Assembly: GCF_047238125.1 (NCBI RefSeq)
Contig: NZ_JBDFMH010000001.1
Coordinates: 2,542,001 to 2,606,000, forward strand
Reading direction: 5' to 3'
From: JBDFMH01 sp047238125
Lineage (GTDB): Bacteria; Pseudomonadota; Alphaproteobacteria; Sphingomonadales; Sphingomonadaceae
DNA: 64,000 nucleotides
Shown here: in pieces, positions 62,280 through 64,000 of the stretch
How positions within the stretch are numbered: position 1 is the stretch's first letter
Layout of the letters: each line of letters opens with the position of its first letter
Translations under genes and position numbers: made by a program
The notes under the pieces: model-generated
Seen by the model: the letters and a program-made list of their open reading frames with translations, nothing else
Told to the model about the DNA's origin: nothing
Database searches by the model: none

Positions 62280-64000
62280 ACCCGGTCCCGCTTGTCGCGC
62301 TGGTCGGCAATCCCAATGCCGGCAAGAGCGCGCTGTTCAACGCACTGACCGGCGCGCGCCAGAAAGTCGGCAATTATCCCGGCGTCACGGTGGAGCGGAA
62401 ATCGGGCCGGCTCGCGCTGGCCGATGGCCGCCCGGTCGAGCTGATCGATCTGCCCGGCACCTACAGCCTCGATCCCGTCAGCCCTGACGAAGCGGTGACG
62501 CGCGATGTCGTGCTGGGCCGGCAGGATGGCGAGCGGCGGCCGAGCGCGCTGCTGATCGTGGTCGATTCGACCAACCTCGACAATCATCTCCGCTTCGCGA
62601 TGCAGCTGATCGCGCTCGGCCTGCCCACGTTGGTCGCGCTCAACATGATCGACATGGCGACGCGGGACGGGCTGACGATCGATGCCGATCGGCTGTCGGC
62701 CGCGCTCGGCGTGCCGGTCATCCCCACGGTCGCGGTCCGCCGCGGCGGCACCGATGCGCTGCGCGCCGAACTCGATCGCCTGGTGACCGAGGCGCGCCCG
62801 CGCCCCGCGCCCGCCGCGCCGCCGGCTGAGGCGGATCTCGTCGCGCTGCAGCGCCGCGCCCGCGCGATTGCGCGCGATGCGATCACCGCGGAGGCGCCGA
62901 CCCGCGCGTGGACGCGCGCGATCGACCGCGTCGCGCTCCACCCCGTCGCCGGCCCGATCCTGCTGTTCATGCTGATGTTCGTGATGTTCCAGGCGGTGTT
63001 CGCCTGGTCGGAAACGCCGACCGGATGGATCGAGGGTGGCATCGCCGTACTGCAGGGGCTGGTCACCGATGCGCTGCCGTCGGGCGTGCTGCGTTCGGCG
63101 ATCGTCGATGGCGTGATCGCGGGGGTCGGCGCGGTGGTCGTGTTCCTGCCGCCGATCCTGATCCTGTTCGTGTTCATCCTGCTGCTCGAGGCGTCGGGCT
63201 ATATGGTCCGCGCCGCCTTCCTGATGGATCGACTGATGGTGGGGGTCGGCCTGTCGGGCCGCGCCTTCATCCCGTTGCTGTCGTCCTTCGCCTGCGCGAT
63301 TCCCGGCATCATGGCGACCCGGTCGATCGACGATCCGCGCGATCGGCTGACGACGATCCTGATCGCCCCGCTGATGACCTGTTCGGCGCGGCTGCCGGTC
63401 TACGCCGTGATCATCGCCGCGTTCATCCCGCCGCGCGATGTCGGCCCCGGCATCGGCCTGCAGGGGCTGGTGCTGTTCTGCCTCTACATCACCGGCATCG
63501 CCGGCGCGATGATCGCCGCGCTGGTGCTGCGCCGCACCGTCGCGCGCGGCGCCGGCGGCGGCTTCATGATGGAACTGCCCAAATATCAGCTGCCGGTGCT
63601 GCGCGACGTGCTGATCGGCCTGGCGCAGCGCGCCTGGGTGTTCCTGCGCCGCGCGGGCACGATCATCATGGGCGTCACCATCGTGCTGTGGGCGCTGCTC
63701 AGCTTCCCGCAGGCGCCGCCGGGGCAGAGCCAGAGCGAATATTCGGTCGCCGGCCGCATCGCGGACGGGCTGGAGGTGATCGTCCGCCCGATCGGCTTCA
63801 ACCATGAAATGGCGCTGGCGATCATCCCGGCGATGGCCGCGCGCGAGGTCGCCGTCTCCGCGCTCGCCACCGTCTACGCGATCGACGCGACCGACGAGGC
63901 GCAGGCAGAACAGTCGCTGGTCGAACGGCTGCAGGGCCGCTGGTCGCTGCCGACCGCGCTGGCCTTCCTGATGTGGTTCGTGTTCGCGCCGCAATGCCTG
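62276..64000 (+). CDS. feoB: Ferrous iron transporter FeoB, cut by the window end
   Basis: First 575 residues seen; the gene continues beyond the window. The N-terminal G-protein domain shows the P-loop GNPNAGKS (11-18), a switch region NYPGVTVE and DLPG, and a NMID base-recognition motif. From about residue 225 the membrane domain follows, with the Gate motifs SSFACAIPGIMATR and PLMTCSARLPVY. It imports Fe2+ across the inner membrane. No stop codon up to 64000. Confidence 0.94.
   Translation, partial: MNPVPLVALVGNPNAGKSALFNALTGARQKVGNYPGVTVERKSGRLALADGRPVELIDLPGTYSLDPVSPDEAVTRDVVLGRQDGERRPSALLIVVDSTNLDNHLRFAMQLIALGLPTLVALNMIDMATRDGLTIDADRLSAALGVPVIPTVAVRRGGTDALRAELDRLVTEARPRPAPAAPPAEADLVALQRRARAIARDAITAEAPTRAWTRAIDRVALHPVAGPILLFMLMFVMFQAVFAWSETPTGWIEGGIAVLQGLVTDALPSGVLRSAIVDGVIAGVGAVVVFLPPILILFVFILLLEASGYMVRAAFLMDRLMVGVGLSGRAFIPLLSSFACAIPGIMATRSIDDPRDRLTTILIAPLMTCSARLPVYAVIIAAFIPPRDVGPGIGLQGLVLFCLYITGIAGAMIAALVLRRTVARGAGGGFMMELPKYQLPVLRDVLIGLAQRAWVFLRRAGTIIMGVTIVLWALLSFPQAPPGQSQSEYSVAGRIADGLEVIVRPIGFNHEMALAIIPAMAAREVAVSALATVYAIDATDEAQAEQSLVERLQGRWSLPTALAFLMWFVFAPQCL

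Noticed and set aside
62087..63994. 635-codon minus-strand frame
   Set aside because: Antisense to feoB, whose G-protein and Gate motifs are clear.

Overview
The window is a high-GC alphaproteobacterial chromosome segment, most likely from a Sphingomonas or close Sphingomonadaceae relative. Support comes from recognisable neighbourhoods typical of that group: lptA-lptC-RNase D, maeB/mutS/glnD, COQ9-feoA-feoB, a lone crtZ, many DRxxR-rich codons, and ATGA/GTGA start-stop overlaps. Genes are dense on both strands and no intergenic stretch exceeds about 300 bases. I see no phage, integrase, insertion sequence or CRISPR array, so this is core and lineage-specific chromosome rather than a mobile island.

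Layout. 0-5.7 kb: end of the LPS-transport genes lptA/lptC, RNase D, a TerC membrane protein, a small membrane protein, a glycine-rich double cold-shock protein, a TelA-like/XpaC-like pair and a small Myb/SANT-like protein. 5.7-13.3 kb: ATP-dependent DNA ligase, membrane-anchored metallophosphoesterase, metK with a perfect palindrome in its leader, lnt, a VOC protein, a Lon-N-domain protein, a thioredoxin-TPR co-chaperone and tRNA-Gly. 13.3-22.8 kb: a Tat-type prolyl oligopeptidase, a histone-deacetylase-fold (acetylpolyamine amidohydrolase-like) gene overlapping nhaA, two genes I cannot assign, thiC under a TPP riboswitch, and YciI and VOC proteins.

22.8-34.4 kb: crtZ, then a cell-surface glycosylation region. 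It has two GtrA flippase-like genes, a polyprenyl-phosphate GT2, a methyltransferase, a UDP-galactopyranose-mutase-like FAD enzyme, a GT39, another large membrane protein and two paralogous large membrane proteins that look like an uncharacterised GT-C family. Each GT-C paralog sits next to a GtrA gene, so the module is duplicated. 34.3-45 kb: thioesterase, secreted oligopeptidase, aminopeptidase P, periplasmic peroxidase, tRNA-Thr, threonine-aldolase-like enzyme, EamA transporter, an SDR epimerase and two lineage-type envelope proteins.

45-53 kb: a deoxyinosine/uracil-type DNA glycosylase, a VOC protein, an NfrB-like GT2 followed by an NfrA-like outer-membrane protein (a compact exopolysaccharide or phage-receptor-like pair), a sterol-desaturase-family protein, a DUF2141 protein and a large TonB-dependent receptor. 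53-64 kb: glnD and mutS on the minus strand, a relic of a ParE-type toxin, maeB, a REP-like inverted repeat, a COQ9-family gene, and feoA-feoB behind a Fur-box-like site; feoB runs off the end.

The best candidates for something not yet described are the duplicated GtrA/GT-C glycosylation module, the minimal NfrB/NfrA-like pair without the usual regulatory C-terminus, and the palindrome before metK. All assignments come from reading the sequence; no database search was run.
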